Below, one piece after another: positions 45,652 through 53,077 of a stretch of DNA of 64,000 bases; the first letter of the stretch is position 1, and each line of letters begins with the position of its first letter. The position numbers and the translations under genes are program-made. The DNA is from Verrucomicrobiaceae bacterium. Its GTDB lineage: Bacteria; Verrucomicrobiota; Verrucomicrobiia; Verrucomicrobiales; Verrucomicrobiaceae. The stretch spans positions 284,742-348,741 of the forward strand of contig JAEUHN010000001.1 of NCBI GenBank assembly GCA_016795365.1, read 5' to 3'. The notes beneath the pieces are model-generated. The model saw nothing but the letters and a program-made list of their open reading frames with translations. It did no database searches and was not told where the DNA came from.

Positions 45652-45837
45652 TCAACGCCGCTTCCGATCGTGATTGACGGAGTTCGTGGAGTCCGCAAAC
45701 GGGAACTCGAGTTGAGTCCCTTCCCCACTGGCCGGGCACCAGCGCGGCTGATGGTCGTTCAAGACAACAGCCGCTTTCCTGACGGCACGCCTCACGCGGC
45801 TAAACCATTTCTTGAGTTGCTCGGTGTTTCGATTCAT
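45652..45837 (-). CDS. Small basic protein under a LexA-like promoter, function unknown
   Basis: A 61-codon frame runs from the ATG at 45837. The product begins [22 protein letters not shown], a basic amphipathic helix, continues [22 protein letters not shown] and ends NHDRKRR. I do not recognise a family. Support for a real gene comes from a well-spaced promoter whose -10 box ends 10 bases before the ATG, implying a leaderless or nearly leaderless message, and from the operator palindrome within the promoter. A 74-codon version from 45876 would start inside the palindrome and is less likely. Small size leaves real doubt. Confidence 0.5.
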   Translation of the reverse strand: MNRNTEQLKKWFSRVRRAVRKAAVVLNDHQPRWCPASGEGTQLEFPFADSTNSVNHDRKRR

Positions 45838-45839
45838 GG

Positions 45840-45877
45840 ATTGACCAAATATGTTCACTCGAACACATTTGGTCAAT
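45840..45877 (-). promoter_or_regulatory. LexA-type palindrome overlapping a promoter
   Basis: A 17-bp inverted repeat with one mismatch and a 4-base centre contains TGTTC-ACTC-GAACA (45852-45865), the motif type reported for Verrucomicrobia LexA. On the minus strand TTGACC (45876-45871), a 17-base spacer and CATATT (45853-45848) make a promoter whose spacer is filled by the operator. The plus strand has a weaker mirror promoter. Confidence 0.65.
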
Positions 45878-45945
45878 TCGATTGTTTCAGCTCTCTTTAG
45901 TTTATCCGTTCAAACCAACCTGCTGCCAAGGTTCCATGCGCACGT

Positions 45946-46359
45946 TCAAATCAGCTCAAACTTGAACCCTGCGGGCAATAGCTCCCGCAGCATCATTGTT
46001 TCGATTCGACCTCCGCTCATGAAGCACACCAAGACGTCGGCGTCGGCAAACTCGGCGATCACCTGCCTGCAAGCCCCACAAGGCGGAAACTCCAGCCCCC
46101 GGGCGATCACAGCGAGTCTGGCGATCCTGAATCCCGCCCCCTCCGCAGCCACACCCGCGAAGATAGCGTTTCGCTCGGCACAAATGGTCAACCCAAAGGA
46201 GGCGTTCTCGACATTGCACCCTCGATAAAGATTCCCAGATCCCGAGATTAATGCGCAGCCCACCATGGCCCTTGAATAGGGCGCATAGGCTTGGCCTGCA
46301 GCAGCGCTGGCAGCCTTCATGAGAGCCTCAGCATCAAGCATGTTTTCGCCGGTGGCCAT
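45946..46359 (-). CDS. cdd: Cytidine deaminase
   Basis: The 137-residue zinc enzyme has both family motifs: CAERNAIF (zinc Cys and catalytic Glu) and PPCGACRQVI (two zinc Cys). YAPYSRAMVGCALISGSG and GCNVENASFG form the substrate pocket. It deaminates cytidine and deoxycytidine to uridine forms in pyrimidine salvage. I chose the ATG at 46359; one at 46341 is also possible. It follows the DUF1080 gene by 29 bases on the same strand. Confidence 0.93.
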   Translation of the reverse strand: MATGENMLDAEALMKAASAAAGQAYAPYSRAMVGCALISGSGNLYRGCNVENASFGLTICAERNAIFAGVAAEGAGFRIARLAVIARGLEFPPCGACRQVIAEFADADVLVCFMSGGRIETMMLRELLPAGFKFELI

Positions 46360-46388
46360 GGTGGTGACAGGAGATCTTTGGCCAGGAA

Positions 46389-47084
46389 TCACAGCTCCCG
46401 GAACTTCACGTTCCGCCACTTCACGGTGAACGGCCCTGAACCCTTTTTGATGCCGTGAACTTGAAAGCCGATGTGCCCTTCCGGATCGCCTGGCTGCTTG
46501 AAGTCAGCCGTTGGCACTTCGTTCACCCAACTCTGATAATGGTCACCTCTCACCACAATGCGGTAGGTATTCCATTCATCTTTTTTGAAGGCAGCCTTGG
46601 CTGCATCGGTGCGCACGGATTCGGTTTGAGTCAGGATGCTCCACCAGGTGCCACGACGAGCTTCGTCGTAAAAATCACCTGCCGTGCCATTGATCGCGAT
46701 TTCGCACTGCGGCCCATAAAGGCGGCCAGCGGGAAGCGGCTTGGCATTCTTTGATCCTTCGGGTGCGGGATCACCTTCCTTGGCCAAGTGACTGCGAACC
46801 TGAACGCCGGAATTCAATGCGTCATCGACCAGCACATCGAACACCAATTCGAAATCCTTCACCGGCTTTTCGGTAGCGAGGAAAGTGTTCGGACTGCCGT
46901 CAGTCGTCGTGCCGACGAGCACGCCGTCCTCCACCTTGTAGTTCGCCGTGCCGCTGACCACTTGAAATCCCTTCAACAAGCCATCGCTAAACCACTGCTG
47001 CCAGGAGGGCTCCGCTTTCTTATCTTCGGCGTGAAGAATGAGGGAGGACGCAATCAGAAGCGCTGAGGTAAAAAGGAGTTTCAT
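46389..47084 (-). CDS. Exported DUF1080 (3-keto-disaccharide hydrolase-like) protein
   Basis: The 231-residue product has a signal peptide (LLFTSALLIASSLILHAED). The rest is a concanavalin-like jelly roll with DUF1080 features: VSGTANYKVEDGVLVGTT, TEKPVKDFELVFDVLVDDALNSGVQVRS, LYGPQCEIA, KDEWNTYRIVVRGDHYQSWVNEVPTADF and GHIGFQVHG. The family is abundant in Planctomycetes and Verrucomicrobia and includes hydrolases of 3-keto sugars made by Gfo/Idh/MocA enzymes, two of which are encoded in this window but not adjacent. Confidence 0.88.
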   Translation of the reverse strand: MKLLFTSALLIASSLILHAEDKKAEPSWQQWFSDGLLKGFQVVSGTANYKVEDGVLVGTTTDGSPNTFLATEKPVKDFELVFDVLVDDALNSGVQVRSHLAKEGDPAPEGSKNAKPLPAGRLYGPQCEIAINGTAGDFYDEARRGTWWSILTQTESVRTDAAKAAFKKDEWNTYRIVVRGDHYQSWVNEVPTADFKQPGDPEGHIGFQVHGIKKGSGPFTVKWRNVKFREL

Positions 47085-47195
47085 GAGGCAGTGTTTAACG
47101 AGACGAAATAACCAGGGTTTGCGTCGCATTTTGATCACAAAAACACGCGACATCGGCTGTTCGTTCGCCCATTCTGCACCGCCAGCAACCCAAAC

Positions 47196-47399
47196 ATGCG
47201 CCAGCCTACCGACCCTCCCGAACCTTTGCGATGGTTCACCATCGTCGCCTTTGAAGACAACACCCAACTCGATCGTCTCGCCTGCCAGCGCCGCACGGAA
47301 ACCCGTCTCGAAATGCTCGCTCACGAGTTCGCACTTTATATGCCCGATGTGGCACTGGAACTCGCCGAGGCAGGCAGTGCAAGACTCGCCGCCGCCTGA
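47196..47399 (+). CDS. Possible small protein of unknown function
   Basis: A 67-codon frame starts MRQPTDPPEPLRWFTIVAFEDNTQLDRLACQ and continues as a mostly helical sequence (EMLAHEFALYMPDVALELAEAG). Codon choice matches neighbouring genes and it occupies most of an otherwise empty 389-base gap, divergent from the DUF1080 gene. No family recognised and no clear ribosome-binding site, so this is a tentative gene. Confidence 0.4.
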   Translation: MRQPTDPPEPLRWFTIVAFEDNTQLDRLACQRRTETRLEMLAHEFALYMPDVALELAEAGSARLAAA

Positions 47400-47473
47400 C
47401 GACATACTCAGGCTTGTCATCCCGACCGCTTTCGGGAAGATGAGCGCTCAATCCCAACACGTCCCGCCCGCCC

Positions 47474-48145
47474 ATGCTGCAGTTGCTTCATAATTCCCTG
47501 ATCGCCAGTGTCGCCCTTATCGCGCTGAGCAGTTGCACCATGATCGACAGCGCGGTCCGATCGATTCCCACACCCACCATTTCGGGCGTGGCCAATATGA
47601 TTCCAGGGTTGGGTTCGGGTGATTCCACCGGATCGGACGATCCCAAGATTGCCTTTGCCCCCCACCTGCCACTGAGCCCCGGCCACACTCTGCGGCTCGC
47701 CGTTTATGACGGATCACGCACCGCCAAGAAGCTCTACGAAGGCGTCGTGATGGTCGATAGCGCTGGCATCATCGAGTTCAAAGGCATTGGCTCAGCCAGG
47801 ATTGGTGGACGCTCGGCTGCCGATGCTCGTGCGGCGATCGAATCCGTCTTCCGCGCCGCCGGGCGTGCCGGTTCGCGCGTGCACGTGCATCTGATCTCCA
47901 TCGAGAACATGCCTCTGGTTGCCGTGGAGGGCGATGTCGCACGTCCGGTGGTGCTGGAACTTCAGAAAGGACTGACCGTGTCACTGGCTGTTTCTTTTGC
48001 TGGTGGCCGGGTCCGCAACTCGGTTGCCCGCTCCGTTTATGTATCCCATGAAGGCTTGCGTCGCTTCTTCGTCACCGAGGCGGCCGCGAATGACAAAGTG
48101 GATCTCGAACCTGGTGACATCATTCAGCTTTCTCCTGACCTGTGA
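47474..48145 (+). CDS. Polysaccharide biosynthesis/export lipoprotein (Wza-like)
   Basis: The 223-residue product has a lipoprotein signal ending LIALSSCT, so Cys 21 should be lipidated. A Poly_export domain starts FAPHLPLSPGHTLRLAVYDG and includes VMVDSAGIIEFKGIGSARIGGRSAADARAAIESVF. It then has an SLBB-like segment (VAVEGDVARPVVLELQKGLTVSLAVSFAGG) and ends DKVDLEPGDIIQLSPDL. It is a second export-type protein besides the one at 10.8 kb, here without a kinase neighbour. It overlaps the DoxX-like gene by one base. Confidence 0.85.
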   Translation: MLQLLHNSLIASVALIALSSCTMIDSAVRSIPTPTISGVANMIPGLGSGDSTGSDDPKIAFAPHLPLSPGHTLRLAVYDGSRTAKKLYEGVVMVDSAGIIEFKGIGSARIGGRSAADARAAIESVFRAAGRAGSRVHVHLISIENMPLVAVEGDVARPVVLELQKGLTVSLAVSFAGGRVRNSVARSVYVSHEGLRRFFVTEAAANDKVDLEPGDIIQLSPDL

Positions 48146-48645
48146 TGCTTCGCCCTTTATCCCCCCTTGATCTCGGCAGTCGCAGTTCTGGCGGTGGTGC
48201 TGGCTTCCTGCAAGAATTTCAAACCATCGCCATCTTGCGCATCGGAGCAGGGCTGGTGTTGTTTCTTGGCTATGGGCTGGAGGCTACGCTGAAGGCTTGG
48301 CATTTCATCTGGAGCAAGACCCCCTTCCCTCTGATTCAGACGCTCGAGCCCACCTTTTTGCCCTGGCCTCAAGTGGTCGCCCCCACCGTCGCATTCATCA
48401 CGTGCACCGTCGCCATCGCCTGGATCATCGGCTTCTACACTCGTCTGTTCGCCGCCTTGTTCATTCCCCTGCCTCTTGTCGCACTCATCGTGGCCGGAAC
48501 GGTCAAAGCCTCGGAGGCAGACTGCGTCGTCGCGTGGCTGTTCCTGATCATCGGAGTCACTCTCCTGCTCTACGGATCAGGCAATCTCTCAGTGGATGCC
48601 CTCTTCAGACTCGGCGGTGGTTCGAGGAAAAAGAAACTCTTCTGA
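48145..48645 (+). CDS. DoxX-like integral membrane protein
   Basis: The 166-residue protein has four hydrophobic helices (about 29-48, 75-95, 97-120, 125-145) arranged like DoxX/DUF4149-type small membrane proteins: ILRIGAGLVLFLGYGLEA, VAFITCTVAIAWIIGFYTRLFAALFIPLPLVALI and ADCVVAWLFLIIGVTLLLYGSG. The family has no agreed single function; some members are involved in redox or envelope processes. Its start overlaps the stop of the export lipoprotein (TGATG), and ruvC follows 5 bases after its stop, suggesting one transcript to lipB. Confidence 0.65.
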   Translation: MLRPLSPLDLGSRSSGGGAGFLQEFQTIAILRIGAGLVLFLGYGLEATLKAWHFIWSKTPFPLIQTLEPTFLPWPQVVAPTVAFITCTVAIAWIIGFYTRLFAALFIPLPLVALIVAGTVKASEADCVVAWLFLIIGVTLLLYGSGNLSVDALFRLGGGSRKKKLF

Positions 48646-48650
48646 CCCAG

Positions 48651-49181
48651 ATGGTGCCGCCCGCATCACCGACGCCCGAGCGCGTGCTGAGCATCGACCC
48701 AGCGCTGCGAAACACGGGCTACGCCGTGATCGAGCAATGCGGGCGTGAGGTCCGGCTCGTCACCTATGGGGTGATTCGAAACGCCCCCAAGCTCCTCCCC
48801 TCCGGCTGCCTCGTGGCCATTCGTGAGCAACTGTGCGACGTCATTCGCCAGCACTCACCCACTGTCTGTGCGATCGAGAGCACCATCTATGTGCAGAGCT
48901 TCAAGACAGCCATCGCCCTCGGCACCGCGCGTGGAGCCTGTCTGATCGCTGCGGCCGAGTTTGGGCTCGCGATTTATGAGTATGCTCCGCGTGAAGTGAA
49001 GCAGGCCGCCGTCGGCAAGGGCTCAGCTCAAAAGGAGCAGGTCGCCTTCATGATTCGCTCGCAGCTTCGTTTGCGTGAAACTCCCCCGCCTGATGCGGCC
49101 GATGCGATCGCCGTCGGTCTGGCCCACTTTCAGGCGGCAGACTCCAACCGCGTGCTCCAAACTGAGCGCCGCCGCATCTGA
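48651..49181 (+). CDS. ruvC: Crossover junction endodeoxyribonuclease RuvC
   Basis: The 176-residue Holliday-junction resolvase shows the four catalytic acids in order: VLSIDPALRNTGYAVIE (first Asp), CAIESTIYVQSFKTAIALG (Glu), and DAADAIAVGLAH (last two Asp). Length is typical. It cuts four-way junctions in concert with RuvAB, whose genes are not in the window. The ATG at 48651 is used; a longer in-frame reading runs antiphase through the DoxX-like gene. Confidence 0.93.
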   Translation: MVPPASPTPERVLSIDPALRNTGYAVIEQCGREVRLVTYGVIRNAPKLLPSGCLVAIREQLCDVIRQHSPTVCAIESTIYVQSFKTAIALGTARGACLIAAAEFGLAIYEYAPREVKQAAVGKGSAQKEQVAFMIRSQLRLRETPPPDAADAIAVGLAHFQAADSNRVLQTERRRI

Positions 49182-49186
49182 CCGCC

Positions 49187-49816
49187 ATGGACTTTCGATG
49201 GCTGGGCCGCATCACCTGGGAGGAGGCCTACAAGGTCCAGGAACAGCTCGTCGAAGAACGACTGGCCGGTCAAATTGAAGACACGGTTCTGCTGCTTGAG
49301 CACGAGCCCGTGATCACGATCGGGCGCACCCCAGATCGTTCCAGCCTTCTTCGGGCCGAGGCATCCGGGCTACCAGTAATCGAGACCAACCGCGGCGGGC
49401 AAGCCACCTACCATGGCCCCGGACAACTCGTCGGCTATCTCGTGCTCGACCTCGCTCAGCACGGGCGAGACCTCCACGATTACCTCCGCCGCATCGAAGA
49501 GGCGCTGATCCTCACTTGCCAGCATTTTCAAGTCACCGCCACCCGCCGCGACGGTCTTACGGGTGTGTGGGTGGCAAATCGGAAACTCGCCTCCATCGGC
49601 GTTGGCGTTCGCAAGTGGATATCCATGCACGGCTTCGCACTCAATGTGGAGCCAGACTCCCTGCGCGGTTTCCAGCCCATCGTTCCCTGCGGCATCCAGG
49701 ACGTCACCATGACATGCCTGAGCCAGGAAGCAGCCCGCGCGCTCACGGTTCACGAGGTCGCCGAAGCCGTGCAGTCGCCGCTCAAATCCTGCCTCAAGGC
49801 GCAGCCGTTGCCTTGA
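49187..49816 (+). CDS. lipB: Octanoyl-[ACP]:protein N-octanoyltransferase LipB
   Basis: The 209-residue enzyme moves octanoate from acyl carrier protein to lipoyl domains. Signatures are the N-terminal YKVQEQLVEERLAGQIEDTVLLLEHEPVITIGR, the RGGQATYHGPGQLVGYLVLDL motif, catalytic Lys in ANRKLASIGVGVRKWISMHGFALN and catalytic Cys in VPCGIQD. It begins 5 bases after ruvC and its end overlaps the convergent ceramidase gene by 23 bases. Confidence 0.94.
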   Translation: MDFRWLGRITWEEAYKVQEQLVEERLAGQIEDTVLLLEHEPVITIGRTPDRSSLLRAEASGLPVIETNRGGQATYHGPGQLVGYLVLDLAQHGRDLHDYLRRIEEALILTCQHFQVTATRRDGLTGVWVANRKLASIGVGVRKWISMHGFALNVEPDSLRGFQPIVPCGIQDVTMTCLSQEAARALTVHEVAEAVQSPLKSCLKAQPLP

Positions 49817-51179
49817 AGGCATCGGGCACCATCTCGTGCACCGCGCCCACGATCTTGTCCTCCAGGCCCGGCGCGAACTTCGTCGGCTGCAGATAGTAAA
49901 TCATCGCGCCACCGCCCTCGTAGCCCCCCTCCTTCAGCACCCGCTCACTCGGGATGTAGCACGGCACGTCGTTGGAGTAGCTGTTGACCCACATGCGGCT
50001 GCGATCGAATTCGCGCTTCAGCCGCAGGCTGTAATCCACCACCACCTCGCCGTTGAGGAAGACCATCGCCAGATCGTCAGAGAACCGCCATGCCTGGACG
50101 ACATACGGAATGTCCACCGGGATCGCCCCCCCCCGGGCCAGGAGCCCCAGAAAGTGCTTCGCGTGATACTTCTCGTGCAAGGACTTGCCCCCTTCGGCCT
50201 TCGCCTTGAGTTCCGCTTCCGTGGGTGGCGTATCGAGCCCCAGCTTGAGGTGCCGGGTGCCGCACTGCAGCGGGCCCTCCACCGGCGTCGTCTTGCCATT
50301 CGCCGTCACCATGGCCTCGCGAGCTAGAGTATGACCGTGAATCCTCACCAGATCCTCCTGGCGTCGCGGATAAGGGTTCTGATCAGCTCCACAACCAATC
50401 GCCGTCAAAGCCACGGCCTTGGGAAACATCATCTCCAGATGCAATTGCGCGATGCCAGCCCAATCGGGATGCACAAAGTTCCAGCTCAAGGTGGTGCAGT
50501 GACACGCGTAGCTCGTGAAAATCGCCTTCACCTCACCCTTCAGATTGGTCGCCTTGAGCACCGGCAGGTCGTGATCGGTCGGCCCTTCGGGATTGGGACT
50601 GTTGATCAGTCCGTTGGGCGATTTGTAGCGACGATTGCCTGCGAACTTCACCTGCCCCAGACCTCGCGACAGCGTCACTGGCTCCATTTTGGCAATCGCC
50701 TCCCGCGCCGCCTGGACCATCCAGGCTCGCAATTCGTTCGTGTAACGATCCACGCGCTCCTGCTGATCGGCGGGCAAGTCGATGCCAAACATGTTTCTCA
50801 GCATGCCATTCACCAACGGAGCACAGTGGGTGTGCGAGGAGCAGACCGCCAGCCGATCGTCCATCACATTCTGGGCTCGCAATTCTGCCAAGACCTGAGC
50901 CCGAAGCGAGGCCGGCACGCCGCAGTTATCGACCGTGATCACCACCGCTGGTGGTTCGTCGTCCCAGGCAATCGCCATAGCCTTGGCCCAGATGTCCACT
51001 TTCACTCCTTCGTGCTCCGTGGTCCTGCTGCCATAACCGCTGAGCCGAACCGGATACCTGGGCGTAATGTTCACCTTGGAAGCCCCTGCTTTCCAGGCAC
51101 CGAAAGCCACCGAACTGGACATCAACCCTGCGACCAAAGCCATGCTCAAAAGCCGCACCCGAACTGTTCTGAAATTCAT
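49794..51179 (-). CDS. Exported neutral/alkaline ceramidase-domain protein
   Basis: The 461-residue protein has a signal peptide (LLSMALVAGLMSSSVAFGAW) and the N-terminal neutral-ceramidase domain: KAGASKVNITPRYPVRLSGYGSR, DNCGVPASL, CSSHTHCAP (zinc histidines), YACHCTTLSWNFVHPDWAG (zinc His) and IGCGADQNPYPR. It is shorter than true ceramidases (about 650-760 residues) and lacks the C-terminal Ig-like domain. In Planctomycetes and Verrucomicrobia such proteins are common and their substrates mostly unknown; an amide or ester hydrolase is the safe reading. Confidence 0.85.
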   Translation of the reverse strand: MNFRTVRVRLLSMALVAGLMSSSVAFGAWKAGASKVNITPRYPVRLSGYGSRTTEHEGVKVDIWAKAMAIAWDDEPPAVVITVDNCGVPASLRAQVLAELRAQNVMDDRLAVCSSHTHCAPLVNGMLRNMFGIDLPADQQERVDRYTNELRAWMVQAAREAIAKMEPVTLSRGLGQVKFAGNRRYKSPNGLINSPNPEGPTDHDLPVLKATNLKGEVKAIFTSYACHCTTLSWNFVHPDWAGIAQLHLEMMFPKAVALTAIGCGADQNPYPRRQEDLVRIHGHTLAREAMVTANGKTTPVEGPLQCGTRHLKLGLDTPPTEAELKAKAEGGKSLHEKYHAKHFLGLLARGGAIPVDIPYVVQAWRFSDDLAMVFLNGEVVVDYSLRLKREFDRSRMWVNSYSNDVPCYIPSERVLKEGGYEGGGAMIYYLQPTKFAPGLEDKIVGAVHEMVPDAFKATAAP

Positions 51180-51290
51180 GGGCGCGGATCATTACAAGTT
51201 TGTAATGCTATGCCAAGACTGAAATCGCAATTCGGCCGCTCCGCCGTGAATGACCGCAGGCGCAGACACGTTTCCTCGCCCTCACTTTCT

Positions 51291-52304
51291 ATGGCCAGAC
51301 CTCATCTCACGCTGGCTGCACTCGCTCTCGGCATCATGGCTCTCGCATCCCAAGGCTACGCCGCCGACGTGCGCGTCGGCATCATCGGCCTCGACACCTC
51401 CCACGGTGTCGAGTTTCCCCAGCGTTTGAACGATCCCGCGAGCACAAACTACGTGCCCGGGGCCCGCGTCGTCGCCGCCCTGCCCTCTTTCAGTGCCGAC
51501 CTCCCCATGTCCAAGGATCGCGTCGAAGGCTTCACCGCCACCGTGCGCGACAAGTATGGCGTGCGCATCGTCAGCACTGTGGATGAACTCACCGCCGCCG
51601 TCGATGCCATCATGATCCTCAGCCTGGATGGACGCCCGCATTTAAAGCAGGTGCAGTCCGTGCTGAAGGCTGGCAAGCCCGTCTTCCTAGACAAGCCCGT
51701 CGCCGCCTCGCTCAAAGACGCCGTCGCCATTTTCGAGCAAGCCGAGGCCGCCAAGGTTCCCATCTTCAGCGCCTCGGCCGTTCGTTGGTATCCTGGCGTC
51801 GTCGAAGTCGCCGCCGCACAGATCGCCGGCGTCAGCGGAGCCATCTCGTATGGCCCCGCGCCCAAACAACCGGAGCATCCCAGCCTGTTCTTCTACGGCA
51901 TCCATCCCACCGAAGCCCTGTTCACCGTCCTCGGCCACGGATGCGCCAGCGTCTCCGCCGTCTCGTCCGATCTCGCCACCGTCGTCACCGCCAGGTGGAA
52001 CGATGGCCGCCTGGGCACCCTCTACGCCATGCACACCTGGCCAGCTGACTACAAGGTGACTCTCTTCGGCAAGGACAAGATCATCGAACAAAAGACCGGC
52101 GGCGACTACACCCCGCTCGTCCGCGAGATCGTGAAGTTCTTCCAAACTCTCACCCCACCCGTCTCCGCCGCGCAAACCCTGGAGATCTACGCCTTCATGG
52201 AAGCTGCCGATGAAAGCCTCCGCAAAGGTGGTCGCCCCGTGAAGCTCAGCGAAGTCCTCGAGAAAGCCCAGTGCCCCAAGAAGTGGCTGCCGGCGGCTCC
52301 GTAG
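51291..52304 (+). CDS. Exported Gfo/Idh/MocA-family oxidoreductase
   Basis: The 337-residue protein starts with a Sec signal (HLTLAALALGIMALASQGYAAD), then RVGIIGLDTSHGVEFPQRLND in place of the usual GxGxxG loop. The EKP signature appears as FLDKPVAASLKDAVAIFEQ (D-K-P). The GIHPTEALFTVLGHGCASV segment has the catalytic His. The altered nucleotide loop (G-L-D-T-S-H) is typical of the exported verrucomicrobial/planctomycete subgroup. Substrate is unknown; export suggests a role with periplasmic sugars. The ATG at 51291 starts the signal peptide. Confidence 0.85.
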   Translation: MARPHLTLAALALGIMALASQGYAADVRVGIIGLDTSHGVEFPQRLNDPASTNYVPGARVVAALPSFSADLPMSKDRVEGFTATVRDKYGVRIVSTVDELTAAVDAIMILSLDGRPHLKQVQSVLKAGKPVFLDKPVAASLKDAVAIFEQAEAAKVPIFSASAVRWYPGVVEVAAAQIAGVSGAISYGPAPKQPEHPSLFFYGIHPTEALFTVLGHGCASVSAVSSDLATVVTARWNDGRLGTLYAMHTWPADYKVTLFGKDKIIEQKTGGDYTPLVREIVKFFQTLTPPVSAAQTLEIYAFMEAADESLRKGGRPVKLSEVLEKAQCPKKWLPAAP

Positions 52305-52318
52305 AACCTCGCTCGAGC

Positions 52319-52846
52319 CTACCACCAAAGCGCGTCGATCAAAAACGCCGCCACCATCGCAATGCTCACGCCCAGCCTCGCCGCCAGCCCCACGCCCGTG
52401 CCTACCACGGTTCCCCAGGTGCTCTTCGCTGCCGGTTTCAGGTCCATCTTCGCAAACAGCATCTCGAATGCAAACCCGCCGACCAGCGGCCCGATGATCA
52501 GTCCAATGAGGCCAAAGAACAGCCCCACAAGACCGCCAATGATGACCCCCGCCATGCCCCATCGGCTGCCTCCGAACCACTTCGCACCCACGGCTCCGCT
52601 GGCAAAGTCGAACGCGTAGGCCACCAGCATCAGCACAAATAGAATGCCAATGCACCACCAGCTCACGCCCGACTGAGGGCGCAGCAACGTGTGCACCAGC
52701 GCCCCCACGAAGATCACCATCGGCCCCGGAACGAAAGGCAGCACCGCCCCCGCCAGACCGATCACCATCAGCACCGTCGTCAGCGTCCACACGCCCCAGC
52801 ATGACCAGTCGATGGAGGCAAAGAAATGTTGGATGGCATCAAGCAT
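52319..52846 (-). CDS. DUF456 family membrane protein
   Basis: The 175-residue protein has about five hydrophobic segments with the DUF456 pattern: LTTVLMVIGLAGAVLPFVPGPMVIFVGALVH near the start, FDFASGAVGAKWFGGSRWGMAGVIIGGLVGLFFGLIGLIIGPLVGGFAFE (Gly-rich glycine-zipper-like core) and a final helix. Function unknown. I chose the ATG at 52846, which puts helix 1 near residue 15. It converges on the Gfo/Idh gene with only 14 bases between stops. Confidence 0.85.
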   Translation of the reverse strand: MLDAIQHFFASIDWSCWGVWTLTTVLMVIGLAGAVLPFVPGPMVIFVGALVHTLLRPQSGVSWWCIGILFVLMLVAYAFDFASGAVGAKWFGGSRWGMAGVIIGGLVGLFFGLIGLIIGPLVGGFAFEMLFAKMDLKPAAKSTWGTVVGTGVGLAARLGVSIAMVAAFLIDALWW

Positions 52847-53077
52847 GGCACGCGCAGTCCTGCCGTGAAAGGCGGCACGTTTCAAGCCCCGACTCGCCAC
52901 GCGCCGCCTTGGCTCTCTTCATGATCAACCTGTCTCACTTTGCGCAATCCTGACACAGCCAACGCCAAGCCTTCGAACGACCTGAAAGCGTTCTAAATCA
53001 AGCTTTCCAGTGCCATTCAGGCTCATGGCACACTCCAAGCAGGCTCTTCGGCAACACAAACCCCCACCTCTCCAACC

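Noticed and set aside
45501..45728. N-terminal extension of the UDP-glucuronate decarboxylase gene
   Set aside because: The extra residues lack family character and the NAD motif begins right after the ATG at 45500.
50331..51290. N-terminal extension of the exported Gfo/Idh gene
   Set aside because: The frame is open upstream but is antisense to the ceramidase gene; the ATG at 51291 begins a good signal peptide.
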